From NCBI GenBank assembly GCA_023135165.1, contig JAGLTS010000016.1, forward strand, positions 1 through 64,000: a stretch of 64,000 bases of DNA, written 5' to 3'. The stretch is from Phycisphaerales bacterium. GTDB taxonomy: Bacteria; Planctomycetota; Phycisphaerae; Phycisphaerales; JAGLTS01. Positions within the stretch are counted from its first letter, which is position 1. Each line of letters begins with the position of its first letter. This document shows positions 63,522 through 64,000 of the stretch, one piece after another. The notes under the pieces were generated by a model that was not told the origin of the DNA, did no database searches, and saw only the letters and a list, made by a program, of their open reading frames with translations. A program made the translations under genes and the position numbers.

Positions 63522-64000
63522 TCACTTGCCGACCGGCACAAGGACGAATCGCGGCCAGTACAAAGAACGTGCGCCTGGCTGCGTGAATAGATCGCCGAAT
63601 TCGAAGCTGTTCGTGGCATACGTGACGAGGAGGTCCGCAGCGTCTGGACCGACCAACGCCGGGTGAGCTTTTGCCGCGTACACGAATGCTCGCGGACCAT
63701 CCGACTCAGGTGGACGGTAGACGACGACTGGCGAACTCCACGGGCCTGTGAGCGCTGGTGCGGTACGGAGTCCGATCGTCGATGCGCCAAAGCCGTAGCT
63801 CGCGACGTGGATGAACGCTCCGCTGCGCTCGTCCCAATGGAGCGAGCACTCGCTTCCCGCATCGTTCAGAACGAACGCTGGACCGTCTGCCCCAAGCGAG
63901 GATTCCGGGACCCACCCTCGCTCCTCACCCGCCCACCACTCGGCGCGGCTGACATCACCTTGTGCAAGCAGGTTCGTCGGGTAGCGAACGAGCGCGCCCG
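63522..64000 (-). CDS. Partial gene, probably a beta-propeller or glycosidase-like protein
   Basis: The minus strand carries an uninterrupted frame from the window edge to a TGA at 63522-63524 (about 158 residues). It lacks a start because the gene begins beyond base 64000. Several short segments look like propeller blades: H-W-D-E-R-S-G-A-F-I-H, L-T-G-P-W-S-S-P-V-V-V-Y, and A-K-A-H-P-A-L. These resemble DUF4185 or family-43-like glycoside hydrolases, but I cannot settle which. The end reads Y-W-P-R-F-V-L-V-P-V-G-K. Confidence 0.65.
   Translation of the reverse strand, partial: GALVRYPTNLLAQGDVSRAEWWAGEERGWVPESSLGADGPAFVLNDAGSECSLHWDERSGAFIHVASYGFGASTIGLRTAPALTGPWSSPVVVYRPPESDGPRAFVYAAKAHPALVGPDAADLLVTYATNSFEFGDLFTQPGARSLYWPRFVLVPVGK

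Overview
The window is GC-rich bacterial chromosome. Several features point to a planctomycete, most likely of the Phycisphaerae type: short secreted proteins ending in a V-P-A-P-G motif, a hydrophobic stretch and an Arg-rich tail (PEP-CTERM-like); a GEVED/dockerin-like secreted protein with Cys-rich repeats; an ECF-like sigma factor beside a membrane Ser/Thr kinase; and a MoxR/DUF58/von Willebrand (Bat-type) operon. The taxonomic placement is inference; no rRNA or tRNA gene was seen.

Layout. 1-3711: etfB (5' end outside the window), etfA and an acyl-CoA dehydrogenase form one beta-oxidation electron-transfer operon. 3847-5001: an orphan GHKL-type ATPase. About 5.0-9.2 kb: a patch of unusual genes (a truncated permease with its ArsR regulator, a C-terminal Cys-cluster protein and an FRG-domain protein), bounded by two imperfect, inverted copies of a repeat of about 90 bp. 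9.2-11.1 kb: recQ. 11.25-12.65 kb: a small, lower-GC array of three same-direction genes separated by attC-like sites, i.e. integron cassettes without an integrase. 12.9-16.0 kb: cydAB for cytochrome bd oxidase, with a truncated CheV-like response regulator joined in frame to the front of cydA. 16.4-18.5 kb: elongation factor G.

18.8-28.8 kb: a coiled-coil membrane protein, the sigma factor and kinase pair, an unrecognised conserved protein and a run of four secreted proteins. 28.9-30.8 kb: molybdenum cofactor genes moeA and, divergently, moaD-moaE. 30.8-35.1 kb: a decayed and accessory stretch with an IS630 transposase remnant, an 11-bp minisatellite, ankyrin and formylglycine-enzyme-fold proteins, an RHS remnant and an array of phased A-tracts. 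35.1-49.4 kb: cell-envelope proteins, an iron-type ABC binding lipoprotein, an unusual ABC permease fused to an NHL beta-propeller, then a four-gene vWA/MoxR/DUF58 operon. 49.6-56.4 kb: a TPR-YggX fusion, pyrD, sppA, a DoxX-like protein, a DinB-like protein and a serine beta-lactamase-like hydrolase.

56.8-62.9 kb holds the most interesting unit: a tight operon encoding a DsrE-like protein, TusA, an MvhD-like protein, two HdrA-like flavoproteins, a small winged-helix protein and a QmoC-like membrane protein with two [4Fe-4S] motifs. It resembles a Qmo/Hdr quinone-linked electron-transfer complex with its own sulfur-carrier proteins. No apr, sat or dsrAB genes accompany it in the window, so its physiological partner is unknown. 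The window ends in a small membrane zinc-ribbon protein and the 3' part of a minus-strand gene.
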